DNA of 64,000 nucleotides from Streptomyces cynarae (GTDB taxonomy: Bacteria; Actinomycetota; Actinomycetes; Streptomycetales; Streptomycetaceae): the NCBI RefSeq assembly GCF_025642135.1, contig NZ_CP106793.1:1054001-1118000 (forward strand). Reading direction: 5' to 3'. Shown one piece after another: positions 8,642-17,301 of this stretch. The notes below the pieces were generated by a model. It did no database searches and was not told the origin of the DNA. It saw nothing but the letters and a program-made list of their open reading frames with translations. Position 1 is the stretch's first letter, and each line of letters begins with the position of its first letter. The position numbers were made by a program, and so were the translations under genes.

Positions 8642-8791
8642 ATGACGGCCAGACGAGTGCTGATGGCGGAGGCGCTGATCGTGGGCGGCTTGGCGCTGAC
8701 CCTGCTGGTGAGGGAGATGCCCGGAATCATGCGCGAGGTCAGGATCTGGCGGATGGTTGCGTTGCGGCACGGCTCCCGGCGCCCCCGCTGA
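8642..8791 (+). CDS. small single-span membrane protein (49 aa, DUF6893-like)
   Basis: The ATG at 8642 follows a purine-rich GAGGACGGAAG leader. The protein has one transmembrane helix (about residues 8-26: MAEALIVGGLALTLLVREMPG) and then a basic tail with WRMVALRHGSRRPR. The positively charged tail suggests N-out/C-in topology. It lies between the hydrogenase operon and the cytochrome oxidase genes on the same strand. Such a peptide could anchor the signal-less hydrogenase or be a small oxidase subunit; this is inference. It looks like small Streptomyces proteins filed as DUF6893, from memory only. Confidence 0.6.
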   Translation: MTARRVLMAEALIVGGLALTLLVREMPGIMREVRIWRMVALRHGSRRPR

Positions 8792-8887
8792 ACCATGGGC
8801 GTGCGGAGTGTCACCTGGCCGGGAAACGCCGTTCGCCCGTAATGTCCGTTCCTGTTCACGCGTCCGGCGCGACACAACAGGAGCCCC

Positions 8888-9547
8888 ATGACCACGCGGC
8901 AGTTCTTCGGGACGGTGTTCGCCCTCGAGTCCGCCCTCGCCGCGTTCGTGTTCGCCGTCGTCGCGATGCTGGTGTGCCTCGCCGTGGTACGGCGCCGGGC
9001 AGGGGCCCGGCGCCGCCCGTCGCGCCGGCTCGAACACACCCGTCCCGAAGCCTTCTACGTCGCCGTGCTGGTCGCCGTGGCGGCCTTCCTGGTCGTCTAC
9101 ACGGCCCGGCAGAATCACGACGAGCACCGCGCGGCGGCGCACGGCGATCCGGTCGAGGTGACCGTCACGGCGTTCCAGTGGTGCTGGCGGTTCGACTACC
9201 CGCAGGCCAGGAAGCCGCTCGCGGTGCGTGCCGACTGCCGGGCGGGAAGGCGGCCGACTCTCGTGGTGCCGACGGGACGGCCGATCAGGTTCAAGATGGC
9301 CTCACCGGACGTCATCCACTCGCTGTGGGTGCCCGATCTCCGCTACAAGCGGGACATCTTCCCGCACCACGTGAACACCGTCACCCTCACCGTGGACCGC
9401 GAGGGCCGGTGGATCGGCCGGTGCGGGGAGTTCTGCGGGGACCGCCACCACACGATGGACTTCTGGCTGAGGGCCGTCTCGCCCGCGGCGTACGACAAGT
9501 GGCTGGCACAGCACGCGGGGGCACCGGCGGGCGGTACGCCCGCATGA
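8888..9547 (+). CDS. cytochrome c oxidase subunit II (CuA subunit)
   Basis: A 219-residue protein that starts at ATG 8888, behind AACAGGAGCCCC. Two N-terminal transmembrane helices (about residues 8-35 and 55-75) precede a cupredoxin domain. The CuA site is complete: His in SPDVIHSLWVP and the loop CGEFCGDRHHTM. VTAFQWCWRFDYP is the aromatic stretch by which cytochrome c or another donor usually approaches. Family length is typically 220-350, so this is a short form without a fused cytochrome c domain. The stop overlaps the start of subunit I (ATGA). With its neighbours it forms a second aa3-like oxidase module directly behind the hydrogenase operon. Confidence 0.93.
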   Translation: MTTRQFFGTVFALESALAAFVFAVVAMLVCLAVVRRRAGARRRPSRRLEHTRPEAFYVAVLVAVAAFLVVYTARQNHDEHRAAAHGDPVEVTVTAFQWCWRFDYPQARKPLAVRADCRAGRRPTLVVPTGRPIRFKMASPDVIHSLWVPDLRYKRDIFPHHVNTVTLTVDREGRWIGRCGEFCGDRHHTMDFWLRAVSPAAYDKWLAQHAGAPAGGTPA

Positions 9548-11217
9548 CGACCGCTCAGGCGCCGAGCGGGTCCAAGGAGGTGCCGGCGGGGAACTGGCTC
9601 GGCTGGGCGACCAGCACCGACCACAAGCGGATCGGGCTGCTGACCGTCGCCACCTCGCTGGTGCTGCTGCTGGTGATGGGCGTCTTCGCCCTGATCATGC
9701 GCGGTCAGCTCGCCCAGCCGGAGCTGGACCTGGTGCTCCCGCACACCTACAGCCAACTGTTCACCCTGCACGGCTCGGGGATGATCTACCTGGTCATCAC
9801 GCCGTTCGCCCTCGGGATGGGTGTCTACCTGGTCCCGCTGCAGATCGGGGCCCCGGCCATCGCCGCGCCCCGCACCACACTGCTCGGCTACTGGCTCTAC
9901 GTGTGCGGGGCCGTTCTGGTGCTGGTCAGTCTCGCCGCCGCCAACGGCAGCGCCAGTTCGGGCTGGTTCTCGTATCCGCCGCTGGCCGACAGCGACTTCT
10001 CCCCCGGCGTGGGACCCGACCTGTGGATCGTCGGCGTGGTGCTCTCCACCACCGGCATGATCCTCATGGGCTGGACCGTGCTCTGGACGGCGCTGCGCAA
10101 GCGGACCCAGGGGATGACCATGCTGCGGATGCCCGTCTTCACCTGGTCCATGGTCGCCAGCTGCCTGATGGTCATCGGCTCCTTCCCCTCGCTCCTGGCC
10201 GCGATGGCCCTGCTCGCCGCGGGCCGCGCCGACCCGTCCGTCTTCCACGCGAACGCGTGGAACATCGGCTACCAGCACCTGTTCTGGTTCTACGGCCACC
10301 CGGTCGTGTACGTGATGTTCTTCCCGTATCTAGGGGCGGTCGCCGAGGTGCTGGCCGTCTTCTCCGGGCGGGCGTTCTTCGGCTACAAGGGGACCGTCCT
10401 GTCCCTGCTCGTGTTCGCCGCTCTGTCCATGAGTGTGTGGGCCCACCACATGTTCGCGACCGGACAGGTTGCGAACGACTACTACTCCCTGACGTCGATC
10501 AGCCTGCTGGTCCCGGCGGGCGTGGAGTACTTCGCCATGATCGGCACGGTGCTCGGCGGCCGGCTGGTCTTCCGCACCCCGATGCTCTTCGCCCTGGCCT
10601 TCCTGCCGCAGTTCCTGATCGGGGGCCTGACCGGGATCATGGTCGGCACCCCGGTCCTCGACTACCACCTGACGGACAGCTACTTCGTGGTGGCCCATCT
10701 GCACTACGTGCTGTTCGCCGGCAGCGCCTTCGGGCTGTTCGCGGCCGTCTACTTCTGGTTCCCGAAGGCCACCGGTGTGGAGCTGGGCGAGCGCCTGGGC
10801 CGTCTGCACTTCGTGCTGCTGGTGATCGGCACCAACCTGACCTTCCTGCCCATGTTCGCCCTCGGTTACGAGGGCATGCCACGCCGCGTCGTCAGCTACG
10901 CCCCCTTCGACGGATTCAGCCTGCTCAACCTGTTGGCCAGCTGCGGAGCGGCGGTGCTGGCGGCGGGCATGGTCGTGTTCGTCGTCAATGTGCTGTGGAC
11001 GCTGCGCAAGCGCTCGCTGGGCCGCCATGTGCCCGCGCCGCCCGACCCCTGGGGTGCGGGCACCCTGGAATGGGCCACCTCCTCGCCCCCGCCCGCCACG
11101 AACTTCACGCCGGAGTACCCGGTGCCGCCGGTGCGCGGCCACGCCCCGCTGCTGACGCTGAGGGAGGGGCAGGGGGAGCCGGACGACCGGGCAACGCTGT
11201 CCGGGAGCCGCGGGTGA
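9544..11217 (+). CDS. haem-copper oxidase subunit I, divergent (GHPV variant)
   Basis: A 557-residue protein with about 12 transmembrane helices. The start is ATG 9544, inside the end of subunit II. Haem and CuB ligands are present: TLHGSGMIYL, HLFWFYGHPVVYV (with the Tyr of the His-Tyr crosslink), WAHHMFATG and VAHLHYVLF. The residue after GHP is Val, whereas ordinary A1-type oxidases, including the second copy in this window at 44510, have Glu (GHPE), the key residue of the D proton channel. The enzyme is therefore not a standard A1 oxidase. Its position suggests it reduces O2 with electrons from H2 oxidation. The stop overlaps the GTG of the next gene. Confidence 0.93.
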   Translation: MTTAQAPSGSKEVPAGNWLGWATSTDHKRIGLLTVATSLVLLLVMGVFALIMRGQLAQPELDLVLPHTYSQLFTLHGSGMIYLVITPFALGMGVYLVPLQIGAPAIAAPRTTLLGYWLYVCGAVLVLVSLAAANGSASSGWFSYPPLADSDFSPGVGPDLWIVGVVLSTTGMILMGWTVLWTALRKRTQGMTMLRMPVFTWSMVASCLMVIGSFPSLLAAMALLAAGRADPSVFHANAWNIGYQHLFWFYGHPVVYVMFFPYLGAVAEVLAVFSGRAFFGYKGTVLSLLVFAALSMSVWAHHMFATGQVANDYYSLTSISLLVPAGVEYFAMIGTVLGGRLVFRTPMLFALAFLPQFLIGGLTGIMVGTPVLDYHLTDSYFVVAHLHYVLFAGSAFGLFAAVYFWFPKATGVELGERLGRLHFVLLVIGTNLTFLPMFALGYEGMPRRVVSYAPFDGFSLLNLLASCGAAVLAAGMVVFVVNVLWTLRKRSLGRHVPAPPDPWGAGTLEWATSSPPPATNFTPEYPVPPVRGHAPLLTLREGQGEPDDRATLSGSRG

Positions 11218-11576
11218 AACGGCACGCGGCAGCGGTCATGGTGGCCGGGTGGGGGCTGCTCAACGGCGTCCTGCTCGCGGTCCTCTCCGTCTACGGGGAG
11301 GCGAGCCTCGTCTACTGGCTGTGGGGCTCGGTGGTGGCGCTGCTCGAACTGGCCGCACTGCTCGTGCTCGGCTCCTCGGAGGCCGGGCCGGAGGAGCACA
11401 CCCGCTACCGGCTGCCCCGGGGCGGCGCGCCGGCGGTCCTGCCCGCGGCGGCGGGGATCACCCTGGGCGTGCTCTCCGCCGTGTACGGCCTGTGGCTGCT
11501 GGTCGTGGCCGTCCCGCTGCTGGGGGTGGCCGCCGCCCTGGCCGTACGGGGCGCCTCGACCCCGGGCGAGGGGTGA
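11214..11576 (+). CDS. small membrane protein of the oxidase module (subunit IV-like position)
   Basis: A 120-residue protein that starts at GTG 11214, overlapping the stop of subunit I (GTGA). It has four hydrophobic segments (about residues 5-25, 31-52, 72-90 and 92-110) and a short charged loop with EEHTRYRLPRGG. No metal-binding motif is seen. Position and size match the small accessory subunits that follow CtaD in Gram-positive oxidases, but the sequence itself is not a clear subunit III or IV. No subunit III gene occurs in the module. Confidence 0.7.
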   Translation: MKRHAAAVMVAGWGLLNGVLLAVLSVYGEASLVYWLWGSVVALLELAALLVLGSSEAGPEEHTRYRLPRGGAPAVLPAAAGITLGVLSAVYGLWLLVVAVPLLGVAAALAVRGASTPGEG

Positions 11577-11579
11577 GGC

Positions 11580-12071
11580 GTGACCGGGCACGCGATGGCC
11601 GGCCCCGCCTGGACCATGGCGGTGACCGGGCTGTCGGTGTCCGCGCTGGTCCCGGGCGTGATCCGGGCCACCCGGCGGCACCCGGTGTGGTGGCGCCTGT
11701 CGCTGCCCGCGGGGGCCGCGCTGCCGTTCTTCCTCGTACTGCACGCCGCGGTGACGCTCGCGCACACCGGGGCTGCCCGGCCGCCTGGCCCCATGGCCTG
11801 GTGGGAGGCGGCCGTGGTGGTGGCGGCGGTGTGGTTCTGGCTGCCGGTCGTGGGCACCCGGCACCGTCTGACGGACCCCGGCAGATGCCTTTACCTCTAC
11901 CTGTCCATGCCGTTGCTCGACCTGCCCGCCGTGGGGCTGATCGCCGCGGGTGAGGACGCGGCGGGGCTCTCCATGGTGGTGTCCATGCTGCCGGTCGGTC
12001 TCGCGGCGCTGACGGTGACCTGGCGGTGGATCCACGCCGAGGAGACCCGGGAACTACGACGCACCGGCTGA
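11580..12071 (+). CDS. CtaG-like membrane protein (putative oxidase assembly)
   Basis: A 163-residue protein that starts at GTG 11580, 3 bp after the previous stop. It has about four transmembrane helices. The C-terminal part (MPLLDLPAVGLIAAGED, then SMLPVGLAALTVTWRW and an EE-rich tail) resembles the end of actinobacterial CtaG proteins, which help to build the CuB/CuA centres. CtaG is normally longer (about 280 residues or more), so this would be a half-size relative. The gene ends 10 bp before the stop of the convergent cytochrome b gene. The CtaG assignment is tentative; membrane topology and operon membership are firm. Confidence 0.55.
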   Translation: MTGHAMAGPAWTMAVTGLSVSALVPGVIRATRRHPVWWRLSLPAGAALPFFLVLHAAVTLAHTGAARPPGPMAWWEAAVVVAAVWFWLPVVGTRHRLTDPGRCLYLYLSMPLLDLPAVGLIAAGEDAAGLSMVVSMLPVGLAALTVTWRWIHAEETRELRRTG

Positions 12072-12081
12072 CCCCGGCGAA

Positions 12082-13764
12082 CTAGCCGCTGTGGGCCTTC
12101 TCGGTCTCCTCCGGGTCGGCGGTCACGGCACGTACCGCCCGCTTCTGCCAGTCGGCGGCGGGCAGTTCGACGCGGTCGCCGAAGTACCAGGCGCTGAGCC
12201 GGTTGCGCACCCGGTGCCGGCGGAAGAGCCGCCATGCCTCCGTGCCGTGCGCCCTGGGGCGGGGGGTGTCGCGCACCAGGATCCGGTAGGCCTCCTCGGC
12301 CGGGAGCGGTGTCCGGCCCTCGCGGTAGCCGCCCGCCGCCGTGCGCCGTACGTCCCCGGTGCCCCCTCCCTCCCGCAGCCTGCGCCGGTCCGCCGTCTGG
12401 AGTCCCAGGCACAGACGCCGCGTCGCCCAGTAGGCGAAGAGGGGCCCGACGAACAGCAGGGTGCGGAAGGCGTAGGTCAGGTACTCGACCGGAACGTGGA
12501 AGACGTACGCGAGCACGTCCTGGCCCCCGGCCATCAGCAGCACCGCGTAGACGGTCACGCCCGCCACGCCGAGCGCCGTGCGCGTGGGCTGGTTGCGCGG
12601 CCGGTCGCACAGGTGGTGCTCGTGGGACGGTCCCGTCAGCCAGCGTTCGAACAGTGGATAGCAGTAGAGGACCCCGAACAACACGGCGGGCAGCGCCACC
12701 CCGGGCAGGAACACGTCCCAGGCGATCGTGTGGCCGGCGAAGTTCATCTCCCAGGCGGGCATCAGGCGCAGGGCGCCCTCCAGATAGCCGACGTACCAGT
12801 CGGGCTGCGAGTCCAGCGACACATGGTCCGCGCGGTAGGGACCGAAATCCCAGATCGGGTTGATCTGGAACAGCGCCGCCATCAGGGTGAGGGCACCGGC
12901 GACGGCGAAGAACAGCCCCGTCGACTTGGCGGCGTACTGGGGGAAGAGCGGCTTGCCGACCGCGTTGCGGTTGGTGCGTCCGGGCTCGGCCCACTGGGTG
13001 TGCTTGAGTTGCACCACGAGCCCGAGGTGCACCCGGATCAGGAGCAGAAGCAGGCCGGGGACCAGCAGGACGTGCGCGATGTACAGCCGGGGGATGATGG
13101 CGTGTCCCGGGTACTGGCCGTCGAAGACGAAGAAGCTCAGATAGGTGCCGATGACGGGGATCGACAGCACGATCCCCTGCGAGGTGCGCAGCCCCGTGCC
13201 GGAGAGCAGGTCGTCGGGGAGCGAGTAGCCGCAGAACCCCTCGAGCAGGGCCAGCAGGAACAACGTCACCCCGATCATCCAGTTGACCTCGCGGGGGCGG
13301 CGGAAGGCTCCGGTGAAGAAGATCCGCAGCAGATGGCAGCCGATGGCGGCGACGAAGACGTCCGCCCCCCAGTGGTGGATCTGCCGGATGAGCAGCCCGC
13401 CCCGGACGTCGAAACTGATGTCCAGCGCCGAGATGTACGCCTGGGAGGCCCGGGTGCCCCGCAGCGGGGCGTAGGAGCCGGTGTACGGGGTCTCGGTCAT
13501 GTCCGGGTGGAAGTAGAACGTGAGGTAGACACCCGTCACGATCAGAACGAGCAGGCTGTAGAGGGCGATCTCGCCGAGCAGGAACGACCAGTGGTCGGGA
13601 AAGGCCTTGCGCAGGTACTCCTGTGCCGGCGTCCGCAGCGGCATGCGCCGGTCGAGCACCGACACCAGGCGCTCTCCGCGGTGCTGCGCCGCACCGGACC
13701 GCTCATCCTCTGACGCCGGCACGCGCTCGTCCTCCCGGGGCAGCCGTCCGCTTTCGATCGACAC
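12082..13764 (-). CDS. cytochrome b subunit (QcrB type) of a bc-complex-like enzyme
   Basis: A 560-residue protein. The start is GTG 13764 with an AGAGGA-type site upstream; the longer open frame beyond it runs antisense to the ThDP gene and is not coding. Haem ligands lie in IRQIHHWGADVF and AIGCHLLRIFFTGAFR. The actinobacterial QcrB marks GYSLPDDLLSGTGLR and PDWYVGYLEGALRLMP are present, and the C-terminal half has further transmembrane helices and a cytosolic tail of about 100 residues. It normally works with a Rieske protein (QcrA) and a dihaem cytochrome c (QcrC), neither of which is here. It converges on the oxidase genes, so it may link quinol from hydrogenase or formate dehydrogenase to the oxidase, using partners encoded elsewhere. 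Confidence 0.9.
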   Translation of the reverse strand: MSIESGRLPREDERVPASEDERSGAAQHRGERLVSVLDRRMPLRTPAQEYLRKAFPDHWSFLLGEIALYSLLVLIVTGVYLTFYFHPDMTETPYTGSYAPLRGTRASQAYISALDISFDVRGGLLIRQIHHWGADVFVAAIGCHLLRIFFTGAFRRPREVNWMIGVTLFLLALLEGFCGYSLPDDLLSGTGLRTSQGIVLSIPVIGTYLSFFVFDGQYPGHAIIPRLYIAHVLLVPGLLLLLIRVHLGLVVQLKHTQWAEPGRTNRNAVGKPLFPQYAAKSTGLFFAVAGALTLMAALFQINPIWDFGPYRADHVSLDSQPDWYVGYLEGALRLMPAWEMNFAGHTIAWDVFLPGVALPAVLFGVLYCYPLFERWLTGPSHEHHLCDRPRNQPTRTALGVAGVTVYAVLLMAGGQDVLAYVFHVPVEYLTYAFRTLLFVGPLFAYWATRRLCLGLQTADRRRLREGGGTGDVRRTAAGGYREGRTPLPAEEAYRILVRDTPRPRAHGTEAWRLFRRHRVRNRLSAWYFGDRVELPAADWQKRAVRAVTADPEETEKAHSG

Positions 13765-13971
13765 AGCCGTGTCCTCTCGTGGCGCGGGCGAAACGCCTGC
13801 TGCGCCGGACGGGTGCCCGCGTCCGGCCTTGGCCGCGGGCGGGCACGCCTGGCGGGGACCTGCGCCAATGGGTGGAAAAAGCGGTCCGGCGGGACCCATT
13901 CGCCCCGGCGGCGGTCGGGGACGGCCGGGCCCGGGGCAGGTCTGGTCACAGCACATGTGCTGGGAGGACTC

Positions 13972-15702
13972 ATGGCCGTGGTTTCGGAAGTCGTACGGGA
14001 GCGCCTGCGCGCCTGGGGCGTCGTCCGGGTGTACGGCTATCCGGGGCAGGGGGCCGACCCGCTGCTGGAGGCCTTCCGCCGGGCGGGCCGGGAGCCGGAG
14101 TTCGTCCAGGCCCGGCACGGCGAGGCCGCCTCCTTCATGGCCTGCGGGCACGCTCGGTTCACGGACACGGTCGGCTGCTGCCTCGCCCCGTCCGGGCCGG
14201 GGGCCGTACAGGTCCTCAACGGCCTGTACGACGCCCGGCTGGACCGGCAGCCGGTGGTGGCCCTGCTCGGCGACACGCCGCGGAGCGGCCCGGGGGCGCG
14301 TCGGCCGCAGGCGGTGCACCTGGACCGGCTGTGCGCGGACGTGTCGGAGTCCTGCGAGGTGGTCGTCTCCCCGGACCAGGCGGGGCCCGTCCTGGACCGG
14401 GCCTTCCGGACGGCGTCGGCCCGGCGCGGTGTCGCCGTGGTGATCCTGCCGGCCGACGTCCTGGATCAGCAGGCCCCGCCATCGGCCGGCGGCGCGGTTC
14501 CGCCGGACGTCCTCGCGCTCGGAGGGAGCCGGCCGGTCCTGATGCCGGAGGAGGGGGAGCTCCGCCGTGCGGCCGGCATCCTCGACGAGGGCCGGAAGAT
14601 GGCCATGGTCATCGGGCGGGGCGCGGCGCGCGCGGGGGCGGAGGTCGAGCGGGCGGCCGAGCTGCTCGGTGCCGGGGTGGCGAAGGCGCTGCTGGCGCTG
14701 GACGTTCTCCCCGACGACCTGGGGTACGTGACCGGTCCGGCGGGCCGGGTCGCCAGTCCGGCCAGCGAGAGGCTGGTGCGTGCCTGCGACACCCTGCTGC
14801 TGGTCGGGGCGGGGCCCCGCGAGGCCTGGCTGCCGCCGGGCCGGTGGGCGGTGCGGAGCGTCGAGATCAACCCGGAGGCGGGCGTGACCGCTCCGTGCCG
14901 ACCGGGGGACGTGCGTCTGGTCGGCGATCCTAAGGCGACCCTGGAGGCGCTGCTGCCCCTGCTGCACCACAAGAAGAACCACGCCTGGCGCCGAAGCGTC
15001 GAGAAGAGCGTGCGGACCTGGCACAGGAACCGGCGCACCGAGGCCCGGCAGCACTTCGGGCACCTCATCAACCCGGCCGCCGTCGCCACCGAGCTGTCCG
15101 ACCGGCTCCCCGACCGGGCGCTGCTCACGGCCGACGCGGGCTCCAGCACCGTGTGGTGGGCGCGCCATCTCCGCCTGCGCGCCGGCATGCGCGCCGCGCT
15201 CTCGGGGCACCACGCGGCCATGGGCACCGCCGTCCCGTACGCCCTGGCGGCCCGCTTCGCGCATCCGGACCGGCCGGTCATCGCCTTCGTGGGGGACGGC
15301 GCCTTCCAGATGAGCGGGATGGCCGAGATGATCACGGTCAAGGACCATCTGGAGCGGCTGTCCGGCGGCCCCCCGCTGGTCTTCTGCGTGTTCAACAACC
15401 GGGACCTCAACCAGGCGACCTGGGACCGGCGGGCCGAGACCGGCAATCCCCGGCTCAGCGGCACCTCCTCGGTCCCGGACGTGCCATACGCCGCCTACGC
15501 CCGCCTGCTGGGCCTGGAGGGTGTCCACTGCTACCGCCCGAAGGACATCGGCGCCACCTGGGACGCCGCTCTCGCCGCGCGGCGGCCCGTGGTCGTGGAG
15601 TTCGTGGTCGACGCGGAGACCGAGCCGCCGCGACCCGCCCGCCTCGCAGAAGAGGGCGGACCCCGGCGGATCCGCGCGCTCCTGCGGGGACGGCGGACCT
15701 GA
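13972..15702 (+). CDS. ThDP-dependent pyruvate oxidase-like enzyme (copy 1)
   Basis: A 576-residue protein that starts at ATG 13972 behind GGGAGGACTC. It has the three-domain plan of pyruvate oxidase/acetolactate synthase: an N-terminal PYR domain with the activating Glu (VQARHGEAASFMACGHARF), a central FAD/dehydrogenase-like domain (about 195-330), and a C-terminal PP domain with the ThDP/Mg motif GDGAFQMSGMAEM through VFNNRDLNQ. It is a paralogue of the gene at 40762-42567. It most likely decarboxylates pyruvate (or another 2-oxoacid) and passes electrons to quinone, giving acetate and CO2. It is divergent from the cytochrome b gene, with a 207-bp shared upstream region. Confidence 0.85.
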   Translation: MAVVSEVVRERLRAWGVVRVYGYPGQGADPLLEAFRRAGREPEFVQARHGEAASFMACGHARFTDTVGCCLAPSGPGAVQVLNGLYDARLDRQPVVALLGDTPRSGPGARRPQAVHLDRLCADVSESCEVVVSPDQAGPVLDRAFRTASARRGVAVVILPADVLDQQAPPSAGGAVPPDVLALGGSRPVLMPEEGELRRAAGILDEGRKMAMVIGRGAARAGAEVERAAELLGAGVAKALLALDVLPDDLGYVTGPAGRVASPASERLVRACDTLLLVGAGPREAWLPPGRWAVRSVEINPEAGVTAPCRPGDVRLVGDPKATLEALLPLLHHKKNHAWRRSVEKSVRTWHRNRRTEARQHFGHLINPAAVATELSDRLPDRALLTADAGSSTVWWARHLRLRAGMRAALSGHHAAMGTAVPYALAARFAHPDRPVIAFVGDGAFQMSGMAEMITVKDHLERLSGGPPLVFCVFNNRDLNQATWDRRAETGNPRLSGTSSVPDVPYAAYARLLGLEGVHCYRPKDIGATWDAALAARRPVVVEFVVDAETEPPRPARLAEEGGPRRIRALLRGRRT

Positions 15703-15741
15703 GCGGGCGGCTCTGCTGCCACGGTCGGTTCCTTCGCCCCG

Positions 15742-17259
15742 TCACGAGGGGTGTTTCGGCGGCCGGACCCAGCCCAGGGACCGCTCGACGGCCCGCTGCC
15801 AGTTCTCGTACTCCCACTCCCGCCGCTCGGGGTCCATGTCGGGCAGCCACTGGGCGGCCCGGTGCCAGTTGCGGCGCAGCACCTCCAGATCGGGCCAGTA
15901 GCCGGAGGCCAGTCCGGCGGCGTAGGCGGCGCCGAGGGAGACCGTCTCGGCGACCATCGGCCGTACCACGGGGACGTCGAGCACATCGGCCAGGAACTGC
16001 ATGAGCAGGTTGTCGGAGGTCATGCCGCCGTCCACCTTGAGCTGCTTCAGGGCGAGCCCGGAGTCCGCGTTGATCGCGTCGACGACCTCCCGCGTCTGCC
16101 AGCCGGTGGCCTCCAGGACGGCCCGGGCCAGGTGGCCCTTGGTGATGTAGGAGGTGAGGCCGACGATGACGCCGCGTGCGTCGCTGCGCCAGTGCGGGGC
16201 GAACAGGCCTGAGAACGCGGGGACGATGTAGCAGCCGCCGTTGTCCTCGACGGTGCGGGCCAGGGTCTCGATCTCGGGTGCGCTGTTGATCAGGCCGAGA
16301 CGGTCGCGGAACCACTGGACCAGGGAGCCGGTGACGGCGATGGGGCCCTCCAGGGCGTAGACCGTGGGATGGGGGGCGATCCGGTACGCGACGGTGGTGA
16401 GCAGCCCGTGCCGGGACCGCACGAGGTCGGTACCGGTGTTCATCAGCAGGAAGCTGCCGGTGCCGTAGGTGCACTTCGCCTCGCCGGGCGAGAAGCAGGT
16501 CTGCCCGAACAGGGCCGCCTGCTGGTCGCCGAGGGCGGCCGTGATGCGCACGCCCGGGAGCACCGAGCGGGCCTCGGCGTAGATCTCGGCGGAGGAGCGG
16601 ATCTCCGGCAGCATCGGGCGCGGCACCCCGAAGAACTCCATCAGTTCCTGGTCCCAGGTCAGCGTCCGGATGTTGATCAGCATGGTGCGGCTGGCGTTGG
16701 TGACGTCGGTGATGTGCAGACCGCCCTCGGTGCCGCCGGTGAGGTTCCAGATCAGCCAGCTCTCGATGGTGCCGAACAGCACCTCGCCGGCCTGGGCCCG
16801 CTGCTCGAGGCCCTCGACGTTGTCGAACAGCCAGCGGATCCGGGGCGCGGAGAAGTAGGTGGAGGGGGGAAGGCCGCAGCGGTCGAGGAAGAACTCCTCC
16901 CCCGGCCGGTCCATGAGGTCCTCGACCATGGGACCGGTACGGGTGTCCTGCCAGACGATCGCCCGTCCCAGCGGGGCCCCGGTGCGCGGATCCCACAGCA
17001 CGGTGGTCTCGCGCTGGTTGGCGATCCCGATGGCGGCGACCTGCCCGGGGTCGATACCGGCGTTGGCCAGCGCCTCGGGCACCACACGCTGCAGGTTGCG
17101 CCAGATCTCCACGGCGTCGTGCTCCACCCAGCCGGGCCGGGGGAAGTACTGCTGGTGCTCCCTCTGGGCGACCGACACCAGCCGCCCGCGGTGGTCGAAC
17201 AGGATGCACCGCGTGGAGGTGGTGCCCTGGTCGATGGACACCACATACCGTTCAACCAT
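15742..17259 (-). CDS. glpK: glycerol kinase
   Basis: A 505-residue FGGY-family kinase. The N-terminus has the phosphate loop ([18 protein letters not shown]), the glycerol-binding pair [17 protein letters not shown], and an ATP-site region with [13 protein letters not shown] and [12 protein letters not shown]. The C-terminal domain carries [19 protein letters not shown] and [16 protein letters not shown]. It phosphorylates glycerol to sn-glycerol 3-phosphate. The IclR-family regulator lies 42 bp upstream on the same strand. The usual glpF (facilitator) and glpD (dehydrogenase) genes do not follow, so this is a partial glycerol locus or a second copy. Confidence 0.95.
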   Translation of the reverse strand: MVERYVVSIDQGTTSTRCILFDHRGRLVSVAQREHQQYFPRPGWVEHDAVEIWRNLQRVVPEALANAGIDPGQVAAIGIANQRETTVLWDPRTGAPLGRAIVWQDTRTGPMVEDLMDRPGEEFFLDRCGLPPSTYFSAPRIRWLFDNVEGLEQRAQAGEVLFGTIESWLIWNLTGGTEGGLHITDVTNASRTMLINIRTLTWDQELMEFFGVPRPMLPEIRSSAEIYAEARSVLPGVRITAALGDQQAALFGQTCFSPGEAKCTYGTGSFLLMNTGTDLVRSRHGLLTTVAYRIAPHPTVYALEGPIAVTGSLVQWFRDRLGLINSAPEIETLARTVEDNGGCYIVPAFSGLFAPHWRSDARGVIVGLTSYITKGHLARAVLEATGWQTREVVDAINADSGLALKQLKVDGGMTSDNLLMQFLADVLDVPVVRPMVAETVSLGAAYAAGLASGYWPDLEVLRRNWHRAAQWLPDMDPERREWEYENWQRAVERSLGWVRPPKHPS

Positions 17260-17301
17260 GATCGGGCCTGCCTTCCCAATGCGTCGCCGGGGCGCCCGGA
17301 C

